Shown here piece after piece: positions 48,708-58,613 of a DNA stretch of 64,000 nucleotides. Location: positions 2,294,001-2,358,000 of the forward strand of contig NZ_CP018076.1 of NCBI RefSeq assembly GCF_001886735.1, written 5' to 3'. Each line of letters starts with the position of its first letter. Position 1 is the first letter of the stretch. A program made the position numbers and the translations under genes. The notes beneath the pieces are model-generated. The model was not told the DNA's origin, made no database searches, and worked only from the letters and a program-made list of their open reading frames with translations. This DNA comes from Sulfitobacter alexandrii (GTDB lineage: Bacteria; Pseudomonadota; Alphaproteobacteria; Rhodobacterales; Rhodobacteraceae).

Positions 48708-49438
48708 GCGGCCCTGCCCACCCGTGCGCGCAGCGCGGCCGCGCGGCGCAGCCGGATCTCGGTGCCTGTCCGGTAGAACACAAGCGCCACGAACAGCAGG
48801 CCGAAGCCCACCATGCTCAGCACCAGCGGGTAGAAGAAAACGTCATCGACGCTGCGCCCGCCGGTGGCCACCGGCACCGAGGTGCCCTGGTGCAGGCCTT
48901 GGTTCCAGAACCGCACGGCATAGCGGCTGAGAACGGCGAATACCGAGCCGACGAGGCACAGGATGGAGGTCAGGTCGGCGGCGGTGTCGGGATCCTCTAT
49001 CGCCTCCCAGAGGGCGATGTAGCCGAGGTAGAACAGGAACAGGATCAGGAAGGACGTGAGCCGCGGATCCCAGGCCCACCAGGTGCCCCACATGGGCTGG
49101 CCCCAGATCGCGCCGGTCAGCAGCGCGATGACCGTCATCACCACGCCCACGGGGGCGGCGGCCTTGGCGGCCAGCGCGCTGACATGGTGCCGGCGGATCA
49201 GCCAGATCAGCGAGGTCACCAGCATCATGAACCACGCGTTGATCGCCATCAGGGCCGACGGGACGTGAAGGTAGATGATCTTGACCGTCGATCCCTGCCG
49301 GTAATCGTCGGGCGTGCCGAAGAAGCCCCAGGCCAGCCCGACGGCGACGCAGGACAGCGACACGACCCAGAGCACGGGCTGGACCCGCGCGCTGAGGGTG
49401 AGGAACTTCACCGGATTTGCATAGCTCCAGATCGACAT
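48704..49438 (-). CDS. ccmC: Heme exporter protein CcmC
   Basis: This is a six-helix inner-membrane heme-handling protein of 244 aa that loads heme onto CcmE. The tryptophan-rich periplasmic signature is WGTWWAWDPRLTS. Conserved histidines appear in IYLHVPSA and in the later periplasmic loop (LHQGTS). AGGAG precedes the ATG at 49438. The gap to ccmB is 74 bp, and downstream it overlaps ccmD. ccmE, ccmF and ccmH are not in the window and must lie elsewhere, as in other Rhodobacteraceae. Confidence 0.96.
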   Translation of the reverse strand: MSIWSYANPVKFLTLSARVQPVLWVVSLSCVAVGLAWGFFGTPDDYRQGSTVKIIYLHVPSALMAINAWFMMLVTSLIWLIRRHHVSALAAKAAAPVGVVMTVIALLTGAIWGQPMWGTWWAWDPRLTSFLILFLFYLGYIALWEAIEDPDTAADLTSILCLVGSVFAVLSRYAVRFWNQGLHQGTSVPVATGGRSVDDVFFYPLVLSMVGFGLLFVALVFYRTGTEIRLRRAAALRARVGRAA

Positions 49439-49512
49439 GCGGTACTCCTACTCTGCCGCGCGGCGCTGCTCAATACACGACGGCGCGACGGATTGACCGG
49501 TGCCACGCATCC

Positions 49513-50169
49513 TCAGCGCAGCCCGATGCGCAGCACCGCCGCCGAGGCGAAAGGCATCAGGGCGATGGTGGCGCAGGTGATCCCGGCCAGCATCAGCAAG
49601 GGGGTGCCGACCTCCTGCCCTGCGGCACCGCGCCGGGCGACCTCGGCCCCGAAGATCAGCGTCGGCACGTAGAGCGGCAGCACCAGCAGCGACAGCAGCA
49701 ACCCGCCGCGCTTGATCCCCACGGTCAGCGCCGCGCCGAAGCAGCCGATGACCGACAGCGCGGGGGTGCCCAGAAACAGCGAGACCACCAGCCAGAGGTA
49801 GCCCGCCGGCGCGAGGTTCAGCAGGATCCCCAGCACGGGCGCCAGCAGCACCAGCGGCAGGCCGGTGGTCAGCCAGTGGGCCAGCGCCTTGACGCTCAGC
49901 GCGGCTTCGAGCGGGAGGGGCGCCGTGGCGAGCAGATCGAGGGTGCCGTCCTCGAAGTCCAGCGCGAGGAGACGGTCGAGCGACAGAAGGCAGGCGAGCA
50001 AGGCCCCCAGCCACAGGACACCCGGCGCGATGGCCTGCAAGAGGTCGGGCTGGGGGCCGACGCTGAAGGGGACCAGAACCGTGACGATCAGGAAGAAGGC
50101 GAGCCCGAGGCCGAAGCCGCCCCCGGCACGGAGCGCGAGCGCCAGATCACGCCAGAGCAGCGCCCTCAC
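49513..50169 (-). CDS. ccmB: Heme exporter protein CcmB
   Basis: This is the membrane subunit of the CcmAB ABC transporter, 218 aa with six helices ([21 protein letters not shown] first). The conserved [16 protein letters not shown] follows the second helix, as in other CcmB proteins. The start is a GTG at 50169 that overlaps the ccmA stop as GTGA; longer frames to 50373 run antiparallel into ccmA and are rejected. CcmAB uses ATP to release holo-CcmE from CcmC. Confidence 0.94.
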   Translation of the reverse strand: MRALLWRDLALALRAGGGFGLGLAFFLIVTVLVPFSVGPQPDLLQAIAPGVLWLGALLACLLSLDRLLALDFEDGTLDLLATAPLPLEAALSVKALAHWLTTGLPLVLLAPVLGILLNLAPAGYLWLVVSLFLGTPALSVIGCFGAALTVGIKRGGLLLSLLVLPLYVPTLIFGAEVARRGAAGQEVGTPLLMLAGITCATIALMPFASAAVLRIGLR

Positions 50170-50783
50170 AGGAAGGCCTCGTCGCTGGCCCCGGCACGGG
50201 TGGTGGCATTGGCCCGGAAGGGCGCGATGTCGAGCACCGTCGCCTCCAGTCCGAGGTCGATGTGGGTGGCGATCAACGCCGATCCGCCGCGGCGCAGGTG
50301 GGCGCGCACCGCATCCGCAAAGAGCGCCACCGCGCCGGTGTCCAGCGATACGGTCGGTTCGTCGAGCACCCATACGGGCCGCCCGGTGACGAGCAGCCGC
50401 GCTAGGCCCAGCCGGCGTTTCTGACCGGCGGACAGCGTACCGGCAAGGCGGTCGGCCAGCCCGTGCAGGTCGAAAGCGTCCAGCGCGGCGCCGATGTCCT
50501 TTGTGCCGAAGACACGCGCCCAGAACGCGAGGTTCTCGGTCACCGTCAGCATGGCCTTCAGGCCGTCGGCATGGGCGGCATAGGCCACCCGGTCCTCCGC
50601 CCCTTCGATACGGCCCGCCAGCACCGGTTGCAGCCCGGCGACGGCGCGCAGCAATGTCGTCTTGCCGGCGCCATTCGGTCCGCGCAGGATCAGGGCCTGC
50701 CCCGGTTCCAGCGCAAAGCCGACGCCGGTGAGCACCGGCAGACCGCCCCGTGCAACGGCAAGATCGGTGGCGCGCAGGGTCAT
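50166..50783 (-). CDS. ccmA: Heme ABC exporter ATP-binding protein CcmA
   Basis: This is the cytoplasmic ATPase of the cytochrome c maturation system, 205 aa. Walker A is [13 protein letters not shown] (about residues 34-46), the signature reads [15 protein letters not shown], the typical CcmA variant of LSGG, and Walker B reads [13 protein letters not shown]. It is the first ccm gene, 10 bp after the Mth938-like gene, and overlaps ccmB. Confidence 0.95.
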   Translation of the reverse strand: MTLRATDLAVARGGLPVLTGVGFALEPGQALILRGPNGAGKTTLLRAVAGLQPVLAGRIEGAEDRVAYAAHADGLKAMLTVTENLAFWARVFGTKDIGAALDAFDLHGLADRLAGTLSAGQKRRLGLARLLVTGRPVWVLDEPTVSLDTGAVALFADAVRAHLRRGGSALIATHIDLGLEATVLDIAPFRANATTRAGASDEAFL

Positions 50784-50793
50784 GGGGTGCGGG

Positions 50794-51147
50794 TCAGACC
50801 GGCAACAGCGCGAGGGCGATGCGGCGCCCCTCGCTCAGCAGGACGTTGTAGGTGCGGCACGCGGCGGGAGAGGCCATCGCCTCGACCCCGATGCCCACCG
50901 CATCCAGCGGGCCGGTCAGCGTTTCCGGCAGGTGGTCGATGTCCGCCCCGGTCCCTACGAAAAGCACGTCGATCTGCCCGCGCAGGGCCAGCAGCGGCTC
51001 GAGATCCTCGAGCCCGTTCCACGCGCGGATGCCCTCCGGACCCACGATCAGCGGTCCGTGTATCACCTCGCCGCCGATGCGGAAGAATCCGGGGCCGTAG
51101 CCTTCGACGGGTTTGGCATCGTTAAAGACGATCTCGTTCAGGCGCAT
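50794..51147 (-). CDS. Mth938-like domain protein
   Basis: This 117-aa protein matches the DUF498/Mth938 fold. It shows the family order: [20 protein letters not shown], then a G-T-G loop ([11 protein letters not shown]), then [19 protein letters not shown]. Human and bacterial members are linked to respiratory-complex assembly or membrane-protein insertion, but bacterial function is unsettled. The start at 51147 has AAAGGGA upstream. Its place between secF and ccmA is conserved in relatives, as I recall. Confidence 0.9.
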   Translation of the reverse strand: MRLNEIVFNDAKPVEGYGPGFFRIGGEVIHGPLIVGPEGIRAWNGLEDLEPLLALRGQIDVLFVGTGADIDHLPETLTGPLDAVGIGVEAMASPAACRTYNVLLSEGRRIALALLPV

Positions 51148-51148
51148 G

Positions 51149-51907
51149 TCACATCCCTTTCCATATCGGCAGCCCGATGATAGCCGATGCGGCAATGACG
51201 ATATAGGCCACCAGCCGAAAAACCCGTTCGGCCGCCGGATCGAACAGCATGGCCCCGAGGCGGTTGGCGATCAGGTTGGGAATGCCGATGAGCAGGCCAA
51301 GGACTATGATCTCCCATACCATGAGGCCGGTGAGCCAGAGCACGGCGAACAGCAGGATGTCCACCGCCAGCAAGTAGAGCAGGAAATTCGCCCGGATGGT
51401 GGCGATCGGCAGGCTGCTGGCCATGTAGAGCATGATGACCGGCGGACCGGGGATACCGGAGAAGCCCGTCATGAAACCGCCGAGCGCCCCGGTGGCCACG
51501 GTCAGGCGACGGGTTAGCGTGCCGCGGTAGCGCCAGCCGGAAACCAGCAGCGCCAGCAGAAGCAGCACGACGCCCGAGATGAACCAGCCGAACCCCTCGG
51601 GCGAGATGCGCGACAGGCACCACAGGCCCAGCGGCAGGGCCAGAACGACCCCGATCATCAGGAGCCCCACGTCGCGCGGCGCGCCGTCACGCCATGCGGC
51701 GCGCAGGTTCGGCAGCGGACCCAGCAATTCCGTGGCGGCCAGAAAGATGACCGCCTGCACGGGGCTGAGGACGGAGGCCGCGACCGGCATGATGATCATC
51801 GCGGATCCGAAGCCGGTGAAGCCCCGGATCAGGCCCGCGACGATGACCGCCGCCACCAGCCAGACCAGACCCGCGGTCGATCCGGCGGCGGCGAGGACAT
51901 CAGGCAT
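51149..51907 (-). CDS. Sulfite exporter TauE/SafE family protein
   Basis: This 252-aa inner-membrane protein has the two four-helix repeats of the TauE/SafE family. The first repeat opens with LIRGFTGFGSAMIIMPV and the second with GALGGFMTGFSGIPGPPVIMLY, both hallmark loops. Family members move sulfite, sulfoacetate or other organic anions across the membrane. It overlaps secF at its start and lies one base from the Mth938-like gene, so it is in the same transcription unit. Confidence 0.92.
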   Translation of the reverse strand: MPDVLAAAGSTAGLVWLVAAVIVAGLIRGFTGFGSAMIIMPVAASVLSPVQAVIFLAATELLGPLPNLRAAWRDGAPRDVGLLMIGVVLALPLGLWCLSRISPEGFGWFISGVVLLLLALLVSGWRYRGTLTRRLTVATGALGGFMTGFSGIPGPPVIMLYMASSLPIATIRANFLLYLLAVDILLFAVLWLTGLMVWEIIVLGLLIGIPNLIANRLGAMLFDPAAERVFRLVAYIVIAASAIIGLPIWKGM

Positions 51908-52868
51908 CTATGTTGGCGTATTGGTTGCCCGCGTTGGCGTCCGGCTTCGACCAGTCCCGCTTGACCCCGAGATAGAGCACGACGTTCTTGGCCACGTAGA
52001 CGGAGGAATAGGTGCCGACGACGACGCCCCAGGTGATGGCAAAGACGAAGCCGCGGATCACGTCGCCGCCCAGCACCAGCAGGGCGATCAGCGCAAGCAG
52101 CGTCGTGCCCGAGGTCATGATCGTCCGGCTCAGGGTCTCGTTGACGGACAGGTTCATGACCTCGCGCAGCGGGCGCTTCTTGTATTTTCTCAGGTTCTCC
52201 CGCAGGCGGTCGAAGATCACGACGGTATCGTTGATCGAATACCCGATGATGGTCAGGATCGCCGCGATCACCGGCAGGTCGAAGCGGATCTGCAGAAGCG
52301 AGAATATCCCGACCGTCAGGATGACGTCATGGAACAGCGCCGCGACCGCCCCGACCGAGAACTGCCACTCGAAGCGAAGCCAGATGTAGATCAGGATCGC
52401 GCCGAGGGACGCAGCCACCGCGATCAGCGCGGTGGTGATCAGCTCTCCCGAGACCTTGGGGCCGACGGATTCGACCGAGGTGAACTGGATGTCGGGAGCC
52501 ACCGTCTGCAGGGCGGATTCGATGCTGGCGATCAGCTCGGGGGTGGCCGATTCCTGGCCTTCCTGCGACTGGATCCGCACCATGGCCACGTGGCGGGTGC
52601 CGTCGCTCGTGGGGTCGTAGACTTCGGAGATCGTCACATCGCCCAGTTGAAGCGGGTCGAGCGCGGCGCGGTATTCCGCCACATCCACCGGCGCGTCGCT
52701 GGCGGTGCGCAGGCTGGTGCCGCCCTGGAAGTCGATGCCGTAGTTCAGGCCCATGACGAACCAGACCACCAGCGCCAGGACCATGGCCACGCAGGACGCG
52801 CCGAAGGTCGCTGGCGCGTACTTGAAGAAGTCGATGCTCGTGTCGTCGGGAATCAGTCTCAGGCGCAT
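51900..52868 (-). CDS. secF: Protein translocase subunit SecF
   Basis: This RND-family accessory of the Sec translocon uses the proton gradient to complete export, 322 aa. One helix near residues 25-40 precedes the periplasmic domain (NYGIDFQGGTSLRT), then five helices with GYSINDTVVIFDRLREN in the second half. It lies one base after secD and functions as a SecD-SecF complex. Confidence 0.96.
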   Translation of the reverse strand: MRLRLIPDDTSIDFFKYAPATFGASCVAMVLALVVWFVMGLNYGIDFQGGTSLRTASDAPVDVAEYRAALDPLQLGDVTISEVYDPTSDGTRHVAMVRIQSQEGQESATPELIASIESALQTVAPDIQFTSVESVGPKVSGELITTALIAVAASLGAILIYIWLRFEWQFSVGAVAALFHDVILTVGIFSLLQIRFDLPVIAAILTIIGYSINDTVVIFDRLRENLRKYKKRPLREVMNLSVNETLSRTIMTSGTTLLALIALLVLGGDVIRGFVFAITWGVVVGTYSSVYVAKNVVLYLGVKRDWSKPDANAGNQYANIDA

Positions 52869-52869
52869 G

Positions 52870-54519
52870 TCAGACCTCTATCGTCTTGGGACGGCGGCGT
52901 TCGAACCACATGACCACCATGAGGCGCGTCACGAAATAGGCGGTGAAGACCGATGTCACGATCCCGAGGCCGAGTGTCACCGCGAACCCCCGCACCGGGC
53001 CGGAGCCGAGCGCGAAAAGGATCGTGGCAATGATGAACGTGGTGATGTTGGCGTCGAGGATGGCGCTGAGCGCGCGTTCGTAGCCCAGCGAAATCGCCCG
53101 CGCGGGCCCCTTTGCCGTTTTCAGTTCTTCGCGGATGCGTTCGAAGATCAGCACGTTGGCGTCCACCGCCATGCCCACGGTCAGCACGATCCCGGCGATG
53201 CCCGGCAGTGTCAGGGTCGCGCCGATCAGGCTGAGCAGGCCGAAGATCAGGCCCACGTTGATGATGAGCGCGAGGTTCGCGAAGAGACCGAAGAGGCCAT
53301 AGGTCACGCCCATGAACAGCAGCACGGCCGCAAAGGCCACCGCCGTGGCGAGCTTGCCCGCATCGATGCTGTCCTGTCCGAGTTCCGGGCCGATCGTGCG
53401 CTCCTCGACGAAGGTGAGCCCCGCGGGCAAGGCGCCCGCGCGCAGCAGCACCGCGAGATTGGTGGATTCCTCGACCGTGAAGTTGCCGGTGATGATGCCG
53501 GACCCGCCGGGAATGTGGCTCTGGATGACCGGGGCGCTGATCACCTCGTTGTCGAGCACGATCGCGAAAGGCGAGCCGATGTTCTCGGCCGTGTAGTTGC
53601 CGAACTTGCGCGCGCCGGTGGTGTCGAACCGGAAGCTGACGGCGGGCGATCCATTCTGGTCGAAGGACGGCTGCGCATCCACCAGTTCCTCGCCGGTGAC
53701 GACGGGGGCGGTTTCGACGGTGTAGTATTCGCCCTCGTTGTCCAGCGACGGAAGCAGCGAATTGCCGATGCCGGGGCTGGCGTTGGCGTCCGTGCCGCGG
53801 CTGATCACGGGGTTGAAGGTGAGCTGCGCGGTGGTGCCGATGATGTCCTTCAGCTCGGAAGCCGAGCCGATGCCGGGCACCTGGATCAGGATGCGGTCCG
53901 CGCCCTGCCGCTGGATGGTGGGTTCGCGGGTGCCGACCTCGTCGATGCGGCGGCGGATGATCTCGAGGCTCTGCTGCATCGTGCGCTCGTCGGTGGCCTG
54001 CTTTTCGGCCTCGGACAGCGTGATGGTGATCAGCCCGTCGTTGCCCGACACCTCGATGTCGCTGGCCCCCGCGCCGGTCAGGGTCTGGACCGGGCGCGAC
54101 AGGTCACGGACGATCTGCAGCGCCTCGGGCATGACGGAGGGGTCCTGCAGCCGCACCTGCAACTGGCCGTCCGGCGCCTCCTGCCGGCGGACCGGCGTCA
54201 GATCGCGCAGGGCATCGCGCACCTCGGGCCATGTGGCTTCCATCCGGCTCTTGTAGACGTCCTGCACCTGCACCTCGGCCAGCAGATGCGCACCGCCCCG
54301 CAGGTCGAGACCGAGGTTGACGAGGCCCGACGGCATCCATTCGGGCCAGAGCGCCAGCTGCGCGTCGAGTTCGGGGGTCGCCCCGCCCTGTTCGATCGCG
54401 CGGGCGGCATCGTTGTGCTGCTCCACGGGGCCGTAGAACGCGTTCGGAAGAGCCACCCAAAGTCCCGCCACGCAGGTCAGGATGATGAGTATGCGCTTCC
54501 ACAGATCAATCTGGAGCAT
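52870..54519 (-). CDS. secD: Protein translocase subunit SecD
   Basis: This is the partner of SecF in proton-driven export, 549 aa. An N-terminal helix (WKRILIILTCVAGLWVALP) is followed by the long periplasmic P1 region with LGLDLRGGAHLLAEV and VPGIGSASELKDIIG, then six helices with GMAVDANVLIFERIREEL, where the aspartate takes part in proton transfer. It sits 36 bp after yajC, the standard yajC-secD-secF order. Confidence 0.97.
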   Translation of the reverse strand: MLQIDLWKRILIILTCVAGLWVALPNAFYGPVEQHNDAARAIEQGGATPELDAQLALWPEWMPSGLVNLGLDLRGGAHLLAEVQVQDVYKSRMEATWPEVRDALRDLTPVRRQEAPDGQLQVRLQDPSVMPEALQIVRDLSRPVQTLTGAGASDIEVSGNDGLITITLSEAEKQATDERTMQQSLEIIRRRIDEVGTREPTIQRQGADRILIQVPGIGSASELKDIIGTTAQLTFNPVISRGTDANASPGIGNSLLPSLDNEGEYYTVETAPVVTGEELVDAQPSFDQNGSPAVSFRFDTTGARKFGNYTAENIGSPFAIVLDNEVISAPVIQSHIPGGSGIITGNFTVEESTNLAVLLRAGALPAGLTFVEERTIGPELGQDSIDAGKLATAVAFAAVLLFMGVTYGLFGLFANLALIINVGLIFGLLSLIGATLTLPGIAGIVLTVGMAVDANVLIFERIREELKTAKGPARAISLGYERALSAILDANITTFIIATILFALGSGPVRGFAVTLGLGIVTSVFTAYFVTRLMVVMWFERRRPKTIEV

Positions 54520-54555
54520 GGTTTGGCCTTTGCGTCTCGGCGTGGGCCGGCGGAA

Positions 54556-54834
54556 TTACTTCGCCGGTTCGGTTTTGGACACCACGGTGGCGATGGTGGA
54601 CTGGACCACGCGGACCTTGACGCCGTCCGCGATTTCCACCTCGATCTCGCCGTCTTCCTTGACCTTGACGACCTTGCCGATCAGCCCGCCCTGCGTCACC
54701 ACCTGGTCGCCGCGCCGCAGGCCCGCGACCATCGCCTGATGTTCCTTGGCCTTTTTCTGCTGCGGACGGATCAGCAGGAAATACATGATCGCGAAGATCA
54801 GGATCAGCGGCACGAATTGCTCAAAACCTTGCAT
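54556..54834 (-). CDS. yajC: Preprotein translocase subunit YajC
   Basis: This is a single-span inner-membrane protein of 92 aa associated with SecDF. The N-terminal helix PLILIFAIMYFLLIRPQQKK is followed by the soluble GDQVVTQGGLIGKVVKVKEDGEIEVEIADG barrel-like part. The start at 54834 (MQGFEQF) has AAGGA upstream; the frame to 54924 adds a basic, non-family extension. Its promoter should lie in the 189-bp gap shared with the divergent pentapeptide gene. Confidence 0.94.
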   Translation of the reverse strand: MQGFEQFVPLILIFAIMYFLLIRPQQKKAKEHQAMVAGLRRGDQVVTQGGLIGKVVKVKEDGEIEVEIADGVKVRVVQSTIATVVSKTEPAK

Positions 54835-55023
54835 GGAGATGGTCCTTCTGGGTGGGGCCGGCCGACCCCAAAGGCGCGACCGCGAATTTGGCCGGAACCT
54901 AAGCGCGGCACAGCATATGTGCAAGGCGGAAAGGGCAATGAATGGGTGGACAGATGGGCGCAGGGCGGGTGATCCTGCGTGAGGTTGTTAGGGAACGCGC
55001 TCTTGGACAGGAAAGAAATCAGC

Positions 55024-56475
55024 GTGCGGGCGTGGTTCGGCCTCGCCGATAAGTTCGACTGGCACAAGGCCCGCGCAATCGGGCCGCTGATAACGGTCGC
55101 GGGAACCCTGATCGTCGGCGGGCTTTTCTGCCTCGCGATTGCGGCTGCGTTCAAGCTGCTGGGCATGGCTGTCTTTGGCGAAGTGCCGCAGGACGGTTTC
55201 GCGAAATTCGGTCTGACCGGGATCATCGTGGCGATGATCGGCGCGCCATTTGTGGTCTGGCGGTCGGTGGTGGCACAGAAACAGGTCGATGTAGCTGAAC
55301 AAGGGCTAATCACCGATCGCTTAAACAAAGCCATTGAAGGTCTGGGAACAGAAAAAACGCTCAATAAGCTGGGAAGAGATATTAGCTATCAAGTTAGTGG
55401 TAAGCTGTTCCGGAAATTCGAGTTTCAAGGCGATAACTTCGAGGTGCCCGAGCATGCGCAAGACTTGCAACCTACAGCTTGGACAAATTACCCCGTAAAT
55501 GTAGTCAACCTAGAAGTCAGGTTGGGCGCAATTTATGCAATGGAGCGGATCGCTCAAGATAGCCTGCGAGACCATGTGCAAATCATGGAAATTCTCTGTG
55601 CATATGTACGCGAGAACGCACCAGTTAGAATGGCGAGACGAAGCCCTCATGAGGTTTTCGACGAACTGACTGAGGACACTTCAGACGGTCAGGGGTTAAG
55701 CGCGGAAGCCGCGTTTCAGCACTCAAAATACAAGGACGCCGACACTCTTGGAATTAAACCGACCGAGTTCGATCAAGAAAATTTGGAACGTTGGGCGAGA
55801 CAGCTTCCAAAACCAAGGTTGGATATACAAGCGGTTCTCATTGTCATCGGGCGGAGGAACGCTGCTCAAGCAGATCTGGAAAGTCAACAGGGATACAAAA
55901 TCGACCTTCGCGATAGCAATCTACAATTCTGCCAGTTAATTGGAAAGTTTGACGACGCCGATTTTACACAGAGCCGTATGGATGGAGCGGAGCTTCAAGG
56001 ATCGTTTAGAGACTGCGAATTTGTCAGGTCATCATTGCAGGCTACAAGAGCTGCGGCCATAGACTTGTCATTCTCTGACCTAAGTGCCGCTAACCTTTCA
56101 GCCGCATTCTTCGGAGCGAGTGACCTTTCTTGGTGCAGGCTATGGTCGTCGAAAATGCGATGGACCAATTTTAACGGGGCAAATTTAACAGCTACCGATT
56201 GGTACCGTGCCTCCCCCTACCATGTATACTTCCACCAAGATGCAGATGCTACTCACGCGAGATTTCAGAATACAGACGTAACTGAACTCAAAGGGATTGC
56301 CGAAGGCCCATCCAAGCAACTATGGGGAGGTCGGCCGACCAAGATCGACCAAGAGCTTCAAGATCGCTTTACGAAGTTGTCCACATCGTTAGAACCAGAG
56401 CTTGAATTCAGAAGAGAGTGGTTGTCTTCACTCAAAGAACTCGGTCTAAAGCCACCAACCTTTTGGGAAGTATAG
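55024..56475 (+). CDS. Membrane-anchored pentapeptide-repeat protein, compositionally mosaic
   Basis: This 483-aa protein has two transmembrane segments (about residues 20-45 and 65-85), a short helical linker ([21 protein letters not shown]), a helical domain ([20 protein letters not shown] and [11 protein letters not shown]), and C-terminal pentapeptide repeats of A(D/N)Lxx type (about residues 295-400). Codons up to about 55290 match the GC-rich host, but the remaining roughly 1.2 kb is clearly AT-richer with rare TTA, AGA and ATA codons. The GTG at 55024 follows AGGAAAG; a GTG at 54979 is possible. Related proteins occur widely, without known function. It separates yajC from serS. Confidence 0.85.
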   Translation: MRAWFGLADKFDWHKARAIGPLITVAGTLIVGGLFCLAIAAAFKLLGMAVFGEVPQDGFAKFGLTGIIVAMIGAPFVVWRSVVAQKQVDVAEQGLITDRLNKAIEGLGTEKTLNKLGRDISYQVSGKLFRKFEFQGDNFEVPEHAQDLQPTAWTNYPVNVVNLEVRLGAIYAMERIAQDSLRDHVQIMEILCAYVRENAPVRMARRSPHEVFDELTEDTSDGQGLSAEAAFQHSKYKDADTLGIKPTEFDQENLERWARQLPKPRLDIQAVLIVIGRRNAAQADLESQQGYKIDLRDSNLQFCQLIGKFDDADFTQSRMDGAELQGSFRDCEFVRSSLQATRAAAIDLSFSDLSAANLSAAFFGASDLSWCRLWSSKMRWTNFNGANLTATDWYRASPYHVYFHQDADATHARFQNTDVTELKGIAEGPSKQLWGGRPTKIDQELQDRFTKLSTSLEPELEFRREWLSSLKELGLKPPTFWEV

Positions 56476-56494
56476 CAAGCTAAGGACGCATCCC

Positions 56495-57787
56495 ATGCAC
56501 GACATCCGCGCCATCCGCGAGAACCCCGACGCCCTTGACGCCGCGCTGGCCCGGCGCGGCGAGGCGCCCATGTCCGCGGCGGTGCTGGAGCTGGACCAGG
56601 CCCGCCGCGCGCGCATCTCGGCCGCAGAGACGGCGCAGGCGGAGCAGAACAAGGCGTCGAAGGAAGTCGGCGCCGCCAAGGCCAAGGGCGACGAGGCCGA
56701 ATTCGAGCGCCTGCGCGCTCTGGTGGGCGAGAAGAAGGCCGAGGTGGCCGCCATGCAGGCCGAGGCCAAGGAACTGGACGCGCAGCTGACCGACATGCTG
56801 GCGCGCATCCCGAACACGCCCGCCGATGACGTTCCCGACGGCGCGGACGAGGCCGACAACGTCGAGGTGAACCGCTGGGGCGAGATACCCGCGTTCGATT
56901 TCACCCCGAAGGAACATTTCGAGATCGACGGCGTCGCGGCGGCGATGGATTTCGACACGGCGGCCAAGATTTCCGGCAGCCGTTTCGTGCTGCTGTCGGG
57001 GGCGGTGGCGCGCATCCACCGGGCGCTGGCGCAGTTCATGATCAACACCCACGTGGACGAGAACGGGCTGACCGAGGTGAACCCGCCGGTGCTGGTCAAG
57101 GACGACGCGATGTACGGCACCGACAAGCTGCCGAAGTTCGGGGAGGACAGCTATCGCACCGAGGACGGCATGTGGCTGGTGCCGACCTCCGAGGTGCCGC
57201 TGACCTACATCGTGGCCGACCACGTGGTCGAGGAAAGCTACCTGCCGCGCCGCTACACCGCGCATACCCTGTGCTTCCGCTCCGAGGCGGGCAGCGCGGG
57301 GCGCGACACGGCCGGCATGCTGCGCCAGCACCAGTTCGAGAAGGTCGAGATGGTGAGCATCACCCACCCCGATGAAAGCGATGCGGAACAGAAGCGCATG
57401 CTGCGCTGCGCGGAAGGCATACTGGAGGCGCTGGGGATCCCCTATCGCACCGTCATCCTGTGCACCGGCGACATGGGGTTCGGCGCGCGGCGCACCTATG
57501 ATATCGAGGCATGGGTGCCGGGGCAGAACACCTACCGCGAGATTTCCTCGGTTTCGACCACCGGCGATTTCCAGGCGCGGCGCATGAACGCGCGGTTCAA
57601 GCCCAAGGACGGCGGGAAGCCGCAGTTCCTGCACACGCTGAACGGATCGGGCCTTGCCGTGGGGCGCTGCCTGATCGCGGTGCTGGAGAACGGCCAGCGG
57701 GCGGACGGCTCCGTCCAGCTTCCCGAAGCGCTGGCGCCCTATCTGGGCGGCAAGACGCTGCTTGGGGCGGACGGCACCCTGCGCTGA
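56495..57787 (+). CDS. serS: Seryl-tRNA synthetase
   Basis: This class II aminoacyl-tRNA synthetase charges tRNA-Ser, 430 aa. The N-terminal coiled-coil arm (about residues 25-100) holds the tRNA long arm. Motif 2 is seen in [27 protein letters not shown] and motif 3 in [23 protein letters not shown] precedes the ATG by about 8 bp. It follows the pentapeptide gene by 19 bp, though they are unlikely to be functionally linked. Confidence 0.98.
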   Translation: MHDIRAIRENPDALDAALARRGEAPMSAAVLELDQARRARISAAETAQAEQNKASKEVGAAKAKGDEAEFERLRALVGEKKAEVAAMQAEAKELDAQLTDMLARIPNTPADDVPDGADEADNVEVNRWGEIPAFDFTPKEHFEIDGVAAAMDFDTAAKISGSRFVLLSGAVARIHRALAQFMINTHVDENGLTEVNPPVLVKDDAMYGTDKLPKFGEDSYRTEDGMWLVPTSEVPLTYIVADHVVEESYLPRRYTAHTLCFRSEAGSAGRDTAGMLRQHQFEKVEMVSITHPDESDAEQKRMLRCAEGILEALGIPYRTVILCTGDMGFGARRTYDIEAWVPGQNTYREISSVSTTGDFQARRMNARFKPKDGGKPQFLHTLNGSGLAVGRCLIAVLENGQRADGSVQLPEALAPYLGGKTLLGADGTLR

Positions 57788-57863
57788 GCCGGCGCTGGGG
57801 CCCGTTGCCTTGGGGCGGCGGGCCGCTATCTGTGGGGAACGATCCCGAACGGAAGGCCCCTTG

Positions 57864-58580
57864 ATGACCCCTGCCCTGCGCCCTGCCATTGCCGTCCTGT
57901 GTTTCCTGCTGGCCGTCGCCTTTGCCGTCTCTCCGTTTCTCGTCGACGGCTTCGCGGGGTTCGATCCCGACCAGTTTCCGATCCCGCAGGAAGATCCCCC
58001 GGTCCAGCCGGCGGGCTATGCCTTTGCCATCTGGAGCGTGATCTACGTCTGGCTGATCCTCGGCCTCGGCTGGGGGATGCTGCGCGCCCCGCGCGATGGG
58101 CAGTGGCATGACATGCGTCTGCCGCTGTGCCTGTCTCTCGCGGTGGGCAGCTTCTGGCTGGCCGTCGCGGTGGCCAGCCCGGTCTGGGCGACGGTGCTGA
58201 TCTGGGTGATGCTGCTGAGCGCGCTGGCCGCGCTGTTCATGGCCCCCGTCGCGGACACGCCCTGGGCCGCGCTGCCGGTAGGGCTGTACGCCGGGTGGCT
58301 TTCGGCGGCGTCCTGCGTCTCGCTGGGGTTGCTGGCGGGAGGCTACGGCTGGCTCGATACCCAGGTGGCGGCGCTGGTATTCGTGGCGCTGGCCATATTC
58401 CTCGCCTGTTTCGTGCAGGCGTCGTTGCGCCGTGCGCCGACCTACGGGATCGCGGTGATCTGGGCGCTGATCGCGGTGGCGGTGGCGGACTGGGGCACGG
58501 CGCCCTCGGTCGCCTACCTCGCGATCGGCGGGATCGTGATCCTGTCGGTGCCCACGATCCGCGCCGCGCGGCGGCCCTGA
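57864..58580 (+). CDS. TspO/MBR-like tryptophan-rich membrane protein
   Basis: This 238-aa integral membrane protein has about seven hydrophobic segments. QPAGYAFAIWSVIYVWLILGLGWGML matches the second-helix region of TspO/MBR-like proteins, whose classic form has five helices. The extra segments suggest a longer relative rather than true TspO. TspO proteins bind porphyrins and sterol-like ligands; no such site can be confirmed here. The start at 57864 has a GGAAGG ahead; the upstream frame overlaps serS. Confidence 0.75.
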   Translation: MTPALRPAIAVLCFLLAVAFAVSPFLVDGFAGFDPDQFPIPQEDPPVQPAGYAFAIWSVIYVWLILGLGWGMLRAPRDGQWHDMRLPLCLSLAVGSFWLAVAVASPVWATVLIWVMLLSALAALFMAPVADTPWAALPVGLYAGWLSAASCVSLGLLAGGYGWLDTQVAALVFVALAIFLACFVQASLRRAPTYGIAVIWALIAVAVADWGTAPSVAYLAIGGIVILSVPTIRAARRP

Positions 58581-58613
58581 CCGACGCCGGTCCTGCTGCC
58601 CGGCAGCTCCGGT

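Noticed and set aside
52753..54972. 739-codon plus-strand frame opposite secD and yajC
   Set aside because: It is the composition-driven mirror of SecD, with no recognisable domain or start context.
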